A stretch of 64,000 nucleotides of DNA from Sediminicola sp040566555 (GCF_040566555.1 NZ_JBEWYP010000001.1:1-64000), one strand, 5' to 3'; counted from the stretch's first letter, positions 34,322 to 43,674 are shown. The notes: generated from the letters alone by a model not told the origin. Program-made: numbers and translations.

Positions 34322-35794
34322 ATGAAAAAGATGTATTTACTGTTCCTAGGAATAGGTATGTTCATTGCTAGTTGTAGTAAGGATGATAATTTAATTAATA
34401 ATCCGGACACTCCAGATCCAATAGGAACGACAGATGTAACAGTGCAAAATTTTATGTGGAAGTCCATGAACCTATGGTATTTTTGGCAAGGGAACGTTCC
34501 CAATCTATCAGATACCAAATTTTCTACCGATGCAGAATATACTGCTTTCCTCGAATCCGAATCAGACCCAGAACTTTTCTTTGATGATAAATTGCGATTT
34601 TCTGAAGACAGGTTTAGTTTCTTTACAGATGATTATAAGGAATTAGTGCAATCTTTTGCGGGAGTTTCCAAAAGTAATGGTTTGGAATTTGGGCTTACCT
34701 TTTATGGAGAAGGTAATGACATTTTTGGCTATGTAAGATATATCATTCCCAATTCGGATGCTTCTACTAAAGCGATAAAAAGGGGGGATATTTTTACTGG
34801 AGTCAATGGGGTTTCATTAACTGCCGATAATTATGTTGACCTCTTATTTGGGGATGCAGATAGCTATACCTTGAATATGGCGGACATAAACAATAACACC
34901 ATCACGCCTAATAATAGAGAGGTGGCCTTAACGAAGTTTGAAGGTTTGGTGGAAAATCCCGTTTTTATTACCAATACAATTGAGGTAAGTGGCAAAAAAA
35001 TCGGGTACCTCATGTACAATCGCTTTACCAGCAATTTTGATGAAGAGCTGAACAATGCCTTTGGGACTTTAAAAGCAAATGGGGTTACCGATCTGGTTTT
35101 GGATTTTAGATATAATCCAGGAGGCTCTGTAAACTCCTCTCGTTTATTATCCAGTATGGTCTACGGCACCAATACCAACCAATTGTATATCCGTCAACGT
35201 TGGAACAGTAAAATTCAACCCCAGTTGAGTTCTGCCCAGCTTGAGGACTATTTTGCCAATAAAACAGGCGAAGGGAGCACTATAAATACGTTGAACTTAA
35301 GTAAAGTTTATGTTTTGGCTACCGGTAGTTCAGCTTCAGCCAGCGAATTGGTAATGAACGGTTTGGACCCTTATGTGGAAGTAGTTCATATAGGGACCAA
35401 AACTAGGGGGAAAAATGAATTCTCTATCACTTTAGTGGATAACTCTTCTAATAGTTATGTATATAGTGGTTCTACAGAAAAAAACATCAATTCCAAAAAT
35501 ACATGGGGAATTCAGCCACTAGTGGGCAGAAACGAAAACTCCGTTGGATTCTTTGATTATACAGCAGGTTTTACACCAGATATCGAACTTCGGGAAGACC
35601 TTAGCAATCTTGGACAACTTGGTAACGTGAACGAGCCGTTGTTGGCTAGAGCCATACAAGAAATCACTGGAGTTTCAAGTAAAGTTGACTTTACGGTAAA
35701 AATGCCGGTTGACCTATTGAGCAGTTCTAAAATGTTTGCGCCTATGCGCGATAACATGTATTTGGACAAACCGCTTCCTATTTTTGAGAAATAA
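34322..35794 (+). CDS. S41-family peptidase lipoprotein
   Basis: A 490-residue lipoprotein (lipobox FIASC, C18) with an N-terminal helical domain (QNFMWKSMNLWYFWQGNV), a PDZ-like insert (about 140-175, AIKRGDIFTGVNGVSLT), and a C-terminal-processing-peptidase core. The catalytic Ser lies in GSSASASE (335-342), and the general-base Lys is probably K360 (GTKTRGK). Such Tsp-like proteases cleave periplasmic or surface proteins; tail-specific cleavage is assumed, not proven. Transcribed alone, divergent from the ECF sigma gene, and ending in a strong terminator. Confidence 0.93.
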   Translation: MKKMYLLFLGIGMFIASCSKDDNLINNPDTPDPIGTTDVTVQNFMWKSMNLWYFWQGNVPNLSDTKFSTDAEYTAFLESESDPELFFDDKLRFSEDRFSFFTDDYKELVQSFAGVSKSNGLEFGLTFYGEGNDIFGYVRYIIPNSDASTKAIKRGDIFTGVNGVSLTADNYVDLLFGDADSYTLNMADINNNTITPNNREVALTKFEGLVENPVFITNTIEVSGKKIGYLMYNRFTSNFDEELNNAFGTLKANGVTDLVLDFRYNPGGSVNSSRLLSSMVYGTNTNQLYIRQRWNSKIQPQLSSAQLEDYFANKTGEGSTINTLNLSKVYVLATGSSASASELVMNGLDPYVEVVHIGTKTRGKNEFSITLVDNSSNSYVYSGSTEKNINSKNTWGIQPLVGRNENSVGFFDYTAGFTPDIELREDLSNLGQLGNVNEPLLARAIQEITGVSSKVDFTVKMPVDLLSSSKMFAPMRDNMYLDKPLPIFEK

Positions 35795-35812
35795 GGAATG
35801 TATTAAAAAAAT

Positions 35813-35850
35813 AAAAAAAGGGCTTGGTTCAATAACCAAGCCCTTTTTTT
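35813..35850. terminator. bidirectional terminator between the S41 peptidase and the btuG-like gene
   Basis: A 17-bp perfect stem (AAAAAAAGGGCTTGGTT with AACCAAGCCCTTTTTTT) and a CAAT loop between two convergent genes. Confidence 0.92.
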
Positions 35851-35867
35851 GTGTGCCGATAGTACGT

Positions 35868-36929
35868 TTAATTAAAGTAAATTCCTCCTGGAATGATCCC
35901 TGTATTTAGTGTTTTAATGGCACTGTTACTAGATAAGTCATATACAGTCAAAGTTCCCTGACTAGCAAAATCCTTGGCATCTGTCCCATAAAGCTTCCCA
36001 TCGCCAACAGCCATAGTGTAGAAAGAAACTCCTCCAAATTTTGGACCAGAAGGTAAAGTAGTATCAGAAGAGTTCATTTTGTAGATAGCTCCATTTAATT
36101 GAAAGTACAAATCAACACCATCCGTGCATAAAAGTCCAGGATGATCTGTGGATTGGAATTCCCATGTGTTTACGATTGAATTAGAAGCGGAATTTATCTT
36201 TGTGAGTATCCCTGCCGTTTCATTATTGGTATAACTGGGATTTCCTCCAGAGAGCACCCATAAGTTGCCCTGGGTATCCAAGACAAGGGAATTTGGCACA
36301 TCCCCGACAGTTAAGGTTTCCAAAATGGCATTGCTATTGGCATCTATTACAGTGATCTTATTGTTTTGGCCATAGGCGCCCTGATGCGCTACATAAATGG
36401 TGTTGTCCTGTACTACAATATCCTCTGGCCCCAAGACAACGGGAATGGTCCCCTCAACGGTGAAGTTTTGCAAATTGATAATCGCAACATAATCGTCTGT
36501 CTCATCAAACGGATCGCCCCAATTGGTTACATATCCAGTATTGTTTGCTGAGGCAAAATACCTGGGATTATCCAATCCTTCAGTAATACTACCCAATTTT
36601 TCGAAGGTGTACCTATTAACAACAGTTATCTTATTGGAATTATTGGCAACGATATAAGCTTGGTCCCTATCAAATCCGATAGACTGGACAATGTTACCCA
36701 AATCCTCTCCGTTCACCTTATTATACAAGGAGCTTTCTGTAATGGTTAGGTCATTGGAAATAAAAGTTACCGTTCCTGTTCCATTTCCAAATGGACCCTC
36801 ATTGGACACCAAAATTCCACTTTCATAGGCCCCTAAAGGTTCTTGTGGTGTTTCAGAATCATCATTACTGCAGGACCCCATTAAAAGGCCAAGCATTAAA
36901 ATAGCTGTTAAAATTGATGTGCTTTTCAT
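35868..36929 (-). CDS. BtuG-like surface beta-propeller lipoprotein
   Basis: A 353-residue lipoprotein (lipobox LMGSC, C20) followed by an acidic spacer (NDDSETPQEP) typical of Bacteroidetes surface export. The rest is a YncE/DUF5074-type beta-propeller with repeated blades such as KITVVNRYTFEKLGSI, YVAIINLQNFTVEGTI and KITVIDANSNAILETL. It is the second gene after a BtuB-type receptor, 13 bp apart, under a cobalamin riboswitch. In gut Bacteroides, surface propeller lipoproteins of this kind (BtuG) bind B12 and pass it to BtuB. By fold and context this is a BtuG-like cobalamin-capture protein; ligand binding is inferred. Confidence 0.85.
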   Translation of the reverse strand: MKSTSILTAILMLGLLMGSCSNDDSETPQEPLGAYESGILVSNEGPFGNGTGTVTFISNDLTITESSLYNKVNGEDLGNIVQSIGFDRDQAYIVANNSNKITVVNRYTFEKLGSITEGLDNPRYFASANNTGYVTNWGDPFDETDDYVAIINLQNFTVEGTIPVVLGPEDIVVQDNTIYVAHQGAYGQNNKITVIDANSNAILETLTVGDVPNSLVLDTQGNLWVLSGGNPSYTNNETAGILTKINSASNSIVNTWEFQSTDHPGLLCTDGVDLYFQLNGAIYKMNSSDTTLPSGPKFGGVSFYTMAVGDGKLYGTDAKDFASQGTLTVYDLSSNSAIKTLNTGIIPGGIYFN

Positions 36930-36942
36930 TGTTCTTGATTGT

Positions 36943-38784
36943 TTAAAATTTAGTTATGAATTGAAGGTTGAAATTTCTATTGGGCATAGGTCTATAAGCC
37001 ACATTTTGATAATTTTCATTAAAAATGTTGTTGACCTTTAGTCCTATGGTGCATTTTATCTTATTTGAAAGTGGAAAATTACGCTCCAAACCAATATTGG
37101 ATACGTGATATCCAGGGAGCTTTTCACTGTTATCCGTTGTGATAAATACAGGTCCGTTGTACAACCACTGATAGTAAAAATCCCAGCTCTTAAACTGATA
37201 TGCGAAGTTGGAAGTGAATTGGTGTTCTGGCACATAGATCAATTGGTTCTTGGTTTCTTTATCCACGGATTTGGTATAGGCATACATATTTTTCAAACGA
37301 AATTGGTGCTTGCCCAAAGTCTTTTGTAATTCCAGTTCCAACTCTGCCCCGTATTGCTCCGCTTCCTTTACATTTCTTGGACTAAAAACCCCAGAATTAT
37401 CTGGCCTCCATTGTATCAGGTTTTCAGAAGCGATATAAAATGCAGTCAGATTGAACCTAAATCCTTTCCCATTAATGTTCTGCCCTAGTTCTGCCTGCTT
37501 TGAAGTTTCTGGAATTAGGTCTTTGTTCCCTATGGCGCCTGCACCAGACCAATACAGATCGTTGAAGGTGGGAATCCTATAATTTTTGGAAGCATTAAAG
37601 TTGATAACATACCCATCGGATACTTGATACTTGCTATCAAAGGACACTAACAAGGGGCTCTGATAATCTGTCACCAGTTCTTGTCTAATGTTGAGTCCGT
37701 AATTGAATGTGTTCGATACGTCATGGGTAAACATAAAAGTACCCGTGGCTTGGTTTCTTGTTGCATTTTCTATACTGCTGCCTTCCGCAACTATGGTACT
37801 TAACTCCCCGATACCATTCAAAGTAATGCTGCCCAATTTGTATTTGGCATCATAGTTCAGAATATAGGAGTTGGTGCGACCAAAAGTAAATTCTGGCCTT
37901 TCCTTATTGAAGTAATACCGATATCTTTCGTACAGGTGTGCGAACTTAAGACGTTGTACCTTGGTTTCATTAAACTGGCTCCATTCCACCAAGGAACGTG
38001 CGGTAACATCCCTATAATTATCATTGGATGGAGCAGTCAACGTCCCTGAGAAGTTCCGGTTACCATAAAATGCTGTGTGATAAAACTTTAATAATTGGGA
38101 GGTGGAAATTAAATACCCAAGCGATGCATTTATATTTAGAGTATTAAAAGCTCCATTTTCATTTTTTCTATCCGTACCCAAATACTTATAGTCATTATCG
38201 GATTGGTTGTAATTAACACCAAAATTCAAAGAAACCTTGGAGGAACCATATGCAGTTCTGTAATCCATCCTTTTGGTATTAAAACTCCCATACCCCAATT
38301 GCAGGGTATTGTAATAATGTTCTTCGAACAAAAAGGAGTCATTCAGCAAAATACTGCCCCCAATAGCTCCACTTCCATATTGAACACTTCCCCCTCCACT
38401 TCTAATGGACACTGAATTATAATTTTGTGGAATTATGGTATTGAAATCGGTCTGCCCCGTCAATTGGGAATTGATATTAATGCCGTTCCAGATAACCGCC
38501 GTTTGAGAGGCGTTGGTGCCCCTAAAGGAAGCCGAGGAGACCATACCAAAGCCATTTTCCTTGAAGTATATATTGGAATTGAATTGTAGAAGATTGGTCA
38601 GGGTAGAACCGCTTCTATTTATGGTGGAATCGGTAAGGACTTCGACCTTTAGCCCTTTTGAAAAATGTTTTAATTTGGCATCGCTCAAAATCACCTCGTC
38701 CAGCGTGATAATACTGTCCTGTTGGGCCGTACCTATCGAAAAGCACAGGAGTGATAAAATTAATAGTAGCTGCTTTGTTTTCAT
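36943..38784 (-). CDS. btuB: BtuB-like TonB-dependent outer-membrane cobalamin receptor
   Basis: A 613-residue TonB-dependent receptor: signal peptide 1-20, a TonB-box-like DEVILSDAKLKHF segment, plug about 40-150 (VLTDSTINRSGSTLTNLLQ, SASFRGTNASQTAVIWNGI), then a 22-strand barrel ending with aromatic FNLQFITKF. No CarboxypepD_reg domain. A short, BtuB-sized barrel, a cobalamin riboswitch directly upstream, and BtuC/D/F genes nearby make B12 uptake the best assignment. Without the riboswitch it could be any siderophore or vitamin receptor. A hairpin at 38791-38816 lies just before the ATG. Confidence 0.9.
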   Translation of the reverse strand: MKTKQLLLILSLLCFSIGTAQQDSIITLDEVILSDAKLKHFSKGLKVEVLTDSTINRSGSTLTNLLQFNSNIYFKENGFGMVSSASFRGTNASQTAVIWNGININSQLTGQTDFNTIIPQNYNSVSIRSGGGSVQYGSGAIGGSILLNDSFLFEEHYYNTLQLGYGSFNTKRMDYRTAYGSSKVSLNFGVNYNQSDNDYKYLGTDRKNENGAFNTLNINASLGYLISTSQLLKFYHTAFYGNRNFSGTLTAPSNDNYRDVTARSLVEWSQFNETKVQRLKFAHLYERYRYYFNKERPEFTFGRTNSYILNYDAKYKLGSITLNGIGELSTIVAEGSSIENATRNQATGTFMFTHDVSNTFNYGLNIRQELVTDYQSPLLVSFDSKYQVSDGYVINFNASKNYRIPTFNDLYWSGAGAIGNKDLIPETSKQAELGQNINGKGFRFNLTAFYIASENLIQWRPDNSGVFSPRNVKEAEQYGAELELELQKTLGKHQFRLKNMYAYTKSVDKETKNQLIYVPEHQFTSNFAYQFKSWDFYYQWLYNGPVFITTDNSEKLPGYHVSNIGLERNFPLSNKIKCTIGLKVNNIFNENYQNVAYRPMPNRNFNLQFITKF

Positions 38785-38790
38785 ATCAAT

Positions 38791-38816
38791 GAAGACCCTT
38801 TGCCCGAAAGTCTTTT
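38791..38816 (-). promoter_or_regulatory. hairpin between the riboswitch and the btuB start
   Basis: On the minus strand, AAGACTTT and AAAGGGTCTT can pair with one bulged base around CGGGC. It lies 7 bp before the btuB ATG and just after the B12 box, so it may be part of the expression platform. Inference only. Confidence 0.45.
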
Positions 38817-38828
38817 CATTTTAGTTAT

Positions 38829-39045
38829 GAATCTGGCAGGTCTCCTGACTTGCGTCTTACTACATACCTTCCCATTTATGAAACTTATCTTTTAGACAAG
38901 TGCTGAAAATGTATCAGCATAAACAGTGGTTTTTGAAGATGTAGTAAGCACCCAATTACTAGGGCAAAGCTTACAGTTGCGGGAACAGCTTCGGAATTTC
39001 ACCGAATTCCCTTTTAATCCTATTGAAACAATAGAAACCAAAATT
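38829..39045 (-). promoter_or_regulatory. cobalamin (B12) riboswitch
   Basis: On the minus strand the conserved elements occur in order: AAAGGGAAT near 39014, GGTGAAATTCC (39003-38993), CCGCAACTGT (38983-38974), a long-range 10-bp helix CTTACTACAT / ATGTAGTAAG (38948-38939 with 38865-38856), and the B12 box AAGTCAGGAGACCTGCC (38851-38835). These match the adenosylcobalamin-aptamer family. It controls btuB and the btuG-like gene downstream. The remaining non-coding stretch 39046-39246 holds the btuF promoter and nothing else recognised. Confidence 0.95.
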
Positions 39046-39213
39046 CGGTTCGAAATTAAGTCTTTTTTATAAAAATCACCCCTTTTATGTTTAGGATTCT
39101 TAATTACCGATTTTCCATTGGTTACAAAAATCAGAATGTTTTGATCAGGTTGCTATGACGGTTCCCTGTATTTTATAGTCTGTGGTTTGAAATTTCATTC
39201 AAGAATTAAATGC

Positions 39214-39221
39214 TACTTTTG
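39214..39221 (+). promoter_or_regulatory. predicted -7 box of btuFCD
   Basis: TACTTTTG is a perfect -7 match 25 bp before the TTG start of btuF. It implies a short leader with no room for a riboswitch. A TTG at 39187-39189 is about 24 bp upstream of the box. Confidence 0.5.
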
Positions 39222-39246
39222 CCCATAGACCAAAATCATTATTTTT

Positions 39247-40392
39247 TTGAAAACTCTTCGCTGTCTACTATTACTATTGGTTTTTTGGTCCTGTAAACAG
39301 GAACCCAAAGAAAAACTCCCATTATCCATACCTTCTGAAGTCGTTGCTATTGCCCACGCAAAAGGCTTCGCCATCAACAAATCCTCTGAAGGAATAACCA
39401 CCATTAAAATAACGTCCCCTTGGCCTAATGCCGAAGCTGCGTTTACCTATGCTTTGATTCCAAGAGAAAAACTAGCTTATATTACCCTGAACAAGGATGA
39501 ATATGACGCCATAATTGCAACCCCCATTGAAAAAATTGTGGTGACATCCACCACCCATATTCCAGCCTTGGAGGCACTGGGAGTGGAAAACACCCTAATT
39601 GGTTTTCCCAATACAGAATATATTTCATCGGAAAAGACAAGAAACCGAATTGCAAAAAATCAAGTGCAGGAATTGGGCAACAATGAAGTTATCAATACAG
39701 AAATGGTAATAGCCCTGCAACCAGATGTGGTGGTAGGCTTCAGTATAGACAACCGCAACAAAGCATACAGCACCATACAAAATTCCAACATCCCTGTAGT
39801 TTACAATGGGGACTGGACAGAAGAAACCCCTTTGGGAAAAGCGGAGTGGATCAAATTTTTCGCACCTTTCTACCATCTTGAAAAAAAGGCGGATTCGATC
39901 TTTGCTGCCATTAAGACAAATTACGACCAAGCCAAAATATTGGCGCTGAAGGCCAAAGTTAAACCCAGCGTATTAAGTGGGGCACTTTACAAAGATGTTT
40001 GGTATTTGCCAGGAGGAAAAAGTTGGGCTTCCAATTTTATTTCTGATGCCAATGCCGATTATTTATGGAAAGGTTCAGCCGAAACTGGTAGTTTATCCCT
40101 AAGTCTGGAAAGTGTTCTGGATACAGCAAAAGAGGCTGATTTTTGGATTTCCCCTTCCCAATACACTTCCTATAACCAATTGGAGGACGGAAACAGACAT
40201 TACACCCAATTTAAGGCATTCAAAGATCGTAAGATCTACACATTTGCCAACACTACTGGAGCAACAGGGGGTCTCCTATATTACGAGTTGGCACCAAACA
40301 GGCCAGATTTGGTCTTAAAAGATCTCATCCATATCTTCCATCCAGAATTATTACCGGGTTATAAACCTTTCTTTTTTAAACCCCTGGAATAA
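39247..40392 (+). CDS. btuF: ABC transporter substrate-binding lipoprotein (BtuF-like)
   Basis: A 381-residue class III periplasmic binding protein: lipoprotein signal with C16 (VFWSC), then two alpha/beta lobes of the PBP type (KIVVTSTTHIPALEALGVENTLIGFP, and LQPDVVVGFSIDN). It captures cobalamin (or a siderophore) in the periplasm for the BtuCD importer. The start codon is TTG (39247-39249): there is no ATG in the right place and the signal sequence follows directly. Its stop abuts btuC. B12 specificity rests on the riboswitch and the btuB neighbour. Confidence 0.88.
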   Translation: MKTLRCLLLLLVFWSCKQEPKEKLPLSIPSEVVAIAHAKGFAINKSSEGITTIKITSPWPNAEAAFTYALIPREKLAYITLNKDEYDAIIATPIEKIVVTSTTHIPALEALGVENTLIGFPNTEYISSEKTRNRIAKNQVQELGNNEVINTEMVIALQPDVVVGFSIDNRNKAYSTIQNSNIPVVYNGDWTEETPLGKAEWIKFFAPFYHLEKKADSIFAAIKTNYDQAKILALKAKVKPSVLSGALYKDVWYLPGGKSWASNFISDANADYLWKGSAETGSLSLSLESVLDTAKEADFWISPSQYTSYNQLEDGNRHYTQFKAFKDRKIYTFANTTGATGGLLYYELAPNRPDLVLKDLIHIFHPELLPGYKPFFFKPLE

Positions 40393-41424
40393 ATGCAGTC
40401 ACCAAAAACATATAAAGTACCATTTACCTTATTGCTCACGGTGTTGATCCTAAGCTTTTTTGTAAATATCAGTTTGGGATCTGTGGCCATTCCTTTAATG
40501 GATACCCTAAAATCCATTTTTAATGAGCCAGTTACCAATGAGGCATGGAGTTACATTATTTGGAACTATAGAATTCCAAAAGCATTGACTGCAGTGTTGG
40601 TGGGAAGTGGACTTGCCCTAAGTGGCTTGCTTATGCAGACCCTCTTCCGCAATCCTTTGGCCGGACCTTTTGTATTGGGCATTAGCTCCGGTGCAAGTTT
40701 GGGCGCTGCCTTGCTCATCATGGGTTCTTCCCTATTCACTGGCTTATTTTCCTTTGGTCTGGTCAATGATGTTTCTTTGGCCATCGTGTCGAGCATTGGT
40801 AGTTTTTTAGTGCTTTTGGCTGTAATGGCTGTTGCTTCTAAAGTAAAGGATACCATGGCTCTATTAATTATTGGACTAATGTTCGGCAGCATCACCGCAG
40901 CAGTAGTTAGCGTTTTGTCCTATTTTACCAATGCTGAAAAACTACAGCAGTATATTTATTGGTCTTTTGGTAGCCTAGGGAACCTCTCTTGGTCACAAGT
41001 AGGGCTTCTGTTCGTAATACTTGCTGTTGGTGTCCTTCTGAGTATTGTGGCAATTAAATCTTTAAATGCCATGCTTTTGGGAGAAAACTATGCCCGTAGC
41101 CTAGGGGTGGACATAATAAAGAAGAGGTTTTTAATTATCCTTGCAACGGGATTGCTAGCTGGAGGAATTACCGCATTTGCCGGTCCCATTGCATTTGTGG
41201 GGCTTGCAGTACCTCATTTGACAAGGCAAATATTTAATACCACTGACCATAAAATATTGGTTCCTGCCGTAGTTTTATATGGCGCTATCTTAATGCTGGT
41301 CTGTGATACCATTGCACAATTACCAACCTCAGCCAATGTACTACCAATTAACGCGATAACTTCCATTATTGGTGCCCCCGTGATCATCTGGTTATTGGTA
41401 AGAAAAAGAAATATGGTATTTTAA
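40393..41424 (+). CDS. btuC: FecCD/BtuC-type ABC importer permease
   Basis: A 343-residue polytopic permease with about ten membrane helices. Family hallmarks: YRIPKALTAVLVGSGLALSG followed by LMQTLFRNPLAGPFVLGISSGA, then a GAISFAGPIAFVG-like segment (GGITAFAGPIAFVGLAVPHLTRQI) near the coupling helix and a C-terminal SANVLPINAITSIIGAPVIIWLLVRKR. This is the inner-membrane channel of the BtuCDF or siderophore-type importer. It begins immediately after the btuF stop codon. B12 is the likely substrate by context. Confidence 0.93.
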   Translation: MQSPKTYKVPFTLLLTVLILSFFVNISLGSVAIPLMDTLKSIFNEPVTNEAWSYIIWNYRIPKALTAVLVGSGLALSGLLMQTLFRNPLAGPFVLGISSGASLGAALLIMGSSLFTGLFSFGLVNDVSLAIVSSIGSFLVLLAVMAVASKVKDTMALLIIGLMFGSITAAVVSVLSYFTNAEKLQQYIYWSFGSLGNLSWSQVGLLFVILAVGVLLSIVAIKSLNAMLLGENYARSLGVDIIKKRFLIILATGLLAGGITAFAGPIAFVGLAVPHLTRQIFNTTDHKILVPAVVLYGAILMLVCDTIAQLPTSANVLPINAITSIIGAPVIIWLLVRKRNMVF

Positions 41425-41457
41425 GTAGAAAACTATAAACAATAAAAATCTCATAAT

Positions 41458-42252
41458 ATCAACACTATAGATCCACATATCGCCATTAGCACCAAAGACC
41501 TTACGATTGGTTATCAAAATAAAAAGGAAAGGATTAGTATCGCCAAGGATGTTATCTTTTCTCTACAACAAGGAGAATTGACTGCTATAGTAGGTATCAA
41601 TGGCATTGGAAAATCAACCCTTCTTCGCACCATAGGAAGAGTGCAACCCAAATTGGCAGGGGAAATCCTCTTGGATGGTAATGAATTGGAATCCTATGAC
41701 CCTTTGGCATTGGCCTCAAAGATTAGTGTGGTCCTAACAGAGCCCATAGCCTCCAAAAACCTCACCGTTTTGGAACTTATTAGTCTGGGAAGACAGCCAT
41801 ATACCAATTGGATAGGTACTTTGACCAATCTGGATAAAGAAAAAATAGTAAAGGCCATAAATATGGTCCAAATAGAAGATCTACAGCATAAAAAATGTTA
41901 CGAGCTGAGTGATGGGCAACTCCAAAAAGTCATGATTGCTAGGGCCTTGGCCCAGGACACAAACATCATGTTATTAGACGAGCCCACCTCCCATTTAGAT
42001 CTTTACCACAAGGTTCATATCTTGAAATTATTACGAGAGATAGCACATGAGACCAAAAAGACTATCCTCTTCACTACCCATGAAATTGAAATTGCCATTC
42101 AATTGTGCGACAAAATGTTGATCATGGAAAAAGAACGGAGCAGTTTTGGGGAACCTTGCGAACTCATTGCCAACAAAAGTTTTGAAAATTTATTCCCTTC
42201 GGACACCATCACTTTTGATAGTCAATCTGGATCGTTCAAAGTTAAAAAGTAA
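41458..42252 (+). CDS. btuD: BtuD/FecE-type ABC transporter ATPase; start codon unclear
   Basis: An ABC ATPase of about 265 residues. Visible motifs: Walker A GINGIGKST, signature LSDGQLQKVMIA, Walker B IMLLDEPTSHLD, H-loop TTHE. The first ATG/GTG/TTG in frame is TTG at 41578, but starting there would delete the conserved first strand (TKDLTIGY at 41491-41514), which is intact upstream. The frame is open back to a TAA at 41443. It contains only ATC, ATA and ATT (41458, 41467, 41479, 41485) as candidate starts. I therefore place the start at 41458 provisionally. It powers the BtuC importer; the gap after btuC is about 34 bp. Confidence 0.82.
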   Translation: MNTIDPHIAISTKDLTIGYQNKKERISIAKDVIFSLQQGELTAIVGINGIGKSTLLRTIGRVQPKLAGEILLDGNELESYDPLALASKISVVLTEPIASKNLTVLELISLGRQPYTNWIGTLTNLDKEKIVKAINMVQIEDLQHKKCYELSDGQLQKVMIARALAQDTNIMLLDEPTSHLDLYHKVHILKLLREIAHETKKTILFTTHEIEIAIQLCDKMLIMEKERSSFGEPCELIANKSFENLFPSDTITFDSQSGSFKVKK

Positions 42253-42315
42253 GAACCTCCTTGAGTGGTAATTTGAGATCAATCCTTTATCTTTACCTCT
42301 GAGAACTTATTATCA

Positions 42316-43674
42316 ATGGACGGATCGATTACCTACATCATTATAGGAATATTATTTTTGGGCCTTGGCTTTTTTCTAGGCCATTACATTCAAAATTTAA
42401 AAACCAAATCAGGCCAAAGTGCCCTAGTGGAGCGGGAGCAACAATTGCGCTTAAACCTCTCCTCTTTGGAAGAAAAACTACAGCTTACTTATGAGGAAAA
42501 GAACCAACTGCGTTCAGAAAAGGAGCAATTGGGCAACCAAATAACACGATACCAGGCAGATCTGGAGAATTTGGAACTAAAAAATAGGGAGCAAAAACAA
42601 GAAGTGGAAAAGCTCCAGGAAAAATTTACCAAGGAGTTCGAAAATTTGGCCAATAAAATTTTGGATGAAAAGAGTACCAAGTTTACTGAACAGAACAGGG
42701 AGAATATTAAAAATATCCTCATCCCACTACAGGAAAAGATCTTGCTTTTTGAAAAAAAGGTAGATGACAGCCAAAAAGAAAGCGTGGGGATGCACTCAGC
42801 TTTAAAGGAACAACTGGCCAATCTACAAACGCAGAACCTTAAAATTACCCAGGAAGCGGAAAACCTCACCAAAGCCTTAAAAGGTGACAGCAAAATGCAG
42901 GGAAATTGGGGCGAATTGGTATTGGAACGTGTATTGGAAAAATCGGGCTTGGAAAAGGATCGTGAATATACGGTACAACAAAGTTTCACCAGAGAGGATG
43001 GGAGTCGAGTCCTTCCTGATGTTATTATCAATCTCCCCGATGGTAAAAAAATGATCGTGGATTCCAAAGTATCCCTAACGGATTATGAGCGATATGTGAA
43101 TGCGGAAGACGATTTGCGTGATAAGTTCCTCAAAGACCATGTTAATTCCCTGCGCAGGCATGTTGATCAATTATCCGCTAAAAAATATGAGGATCTTTAC
43201 GAAATGGAGAGTCCAGATTTTGTGTTGATGTTTGTGCCTATAGAACCCGCATTTGCCATAGCCATCAATAACGACAATTCTTTATACAATAAGGCCTTTG
43301 AACAAAATATTATCATTGTGACCCCTTCTACCCTATTGGCCACTTTAAGGACCATAGACAGTATGTGGAACAATGAAAAACAACAGCGTAATGCCATTGA
43401 AATTGCCCGCCAGGCCGGGGCGCTTTATGATAAGTTTGAGGGCTTTGTTACCGATCTTACCAAGGTTGGTAAAAAAATGGATGAAGCCAAACAGGAATAC
43501 AAAGGAGCCATGAACAAATTGATAGATGGCAGGGGAAATATCATTACCAGTATTGAAAAATTAAAAAAGATGGGGGCAAAAGCTAAAAAATCAATCCCCG
43601 CATCATTATTGAAACGTGCAAAAGAAGACGATCTTGAGGACGATTTTGAGGAAGAACCTAAACTTGAACTATGA
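42316..43674 (+). CDS. rmuC: DNA recombination protein RmuC
   Basis: A 452-residue RmuC. N-terminal membrane anchor (about 4-23), a long coiled coil (about 35-200, Glu/Gln/Leu rich), then the conserved nuclease-like domain: MQGNWGELVLERVLEKSGL, VLPDVIINLPDGKKMIVDSKVSLTDYERY, and DFVLMFVPIEPAFAIA. RmuC limits inversions and other rearrangements in E. coli, by an unclear mechanism. It overlaps the next gene by 4 bp, so the three-gene group rmuC, small membrane protein and thioesterase is probably one operon. Confidence 0.95.
   Translation: MDGSITYIIIGILFLGLGFFLGHYIQNLKTKSGQSALVEREQQLRLNLSSLEEKLQLTYEEKNQLRSEKEQLGNQITRYQADLENLELKNREQKQEVEKLQEKFTKEFENLANKILDEKSTKFTEQNRENIKNILIPLQEKILLFEKKVDDSQKESVGMHSALKEQLANLQTQNLKITQEAENLTKALKGDSKMQGNWGELVLERVLEKSGLEKDREYTVQQSFTREDGSRVLPDVIINLPDGKKMIVDSKVSLTDYERYVNAEDDLRDKFLKDHVNSLRRHVDQLSAKKYEDLYEMESPDFVLMFVPIEPAFAIAINNDNSLYNKAFEQNIIIVTPSTLLATLRTIDSMWNNEKQQRNAIEIARQAGALYDKFEGFVTDLTKVGKKMDEAKQEYKGAMNKLIDGRGNIITSIEKLKKMGAKAKKSIPASLLKRAKEDDLEDDFEEEPKLEL

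Noticed and set aside
42489..43067. 192-residue minus-strand open frame inside rmuC
   Set aside because: Ser/Phe-rich antisense reading of a strong coding region; no family resemblance.
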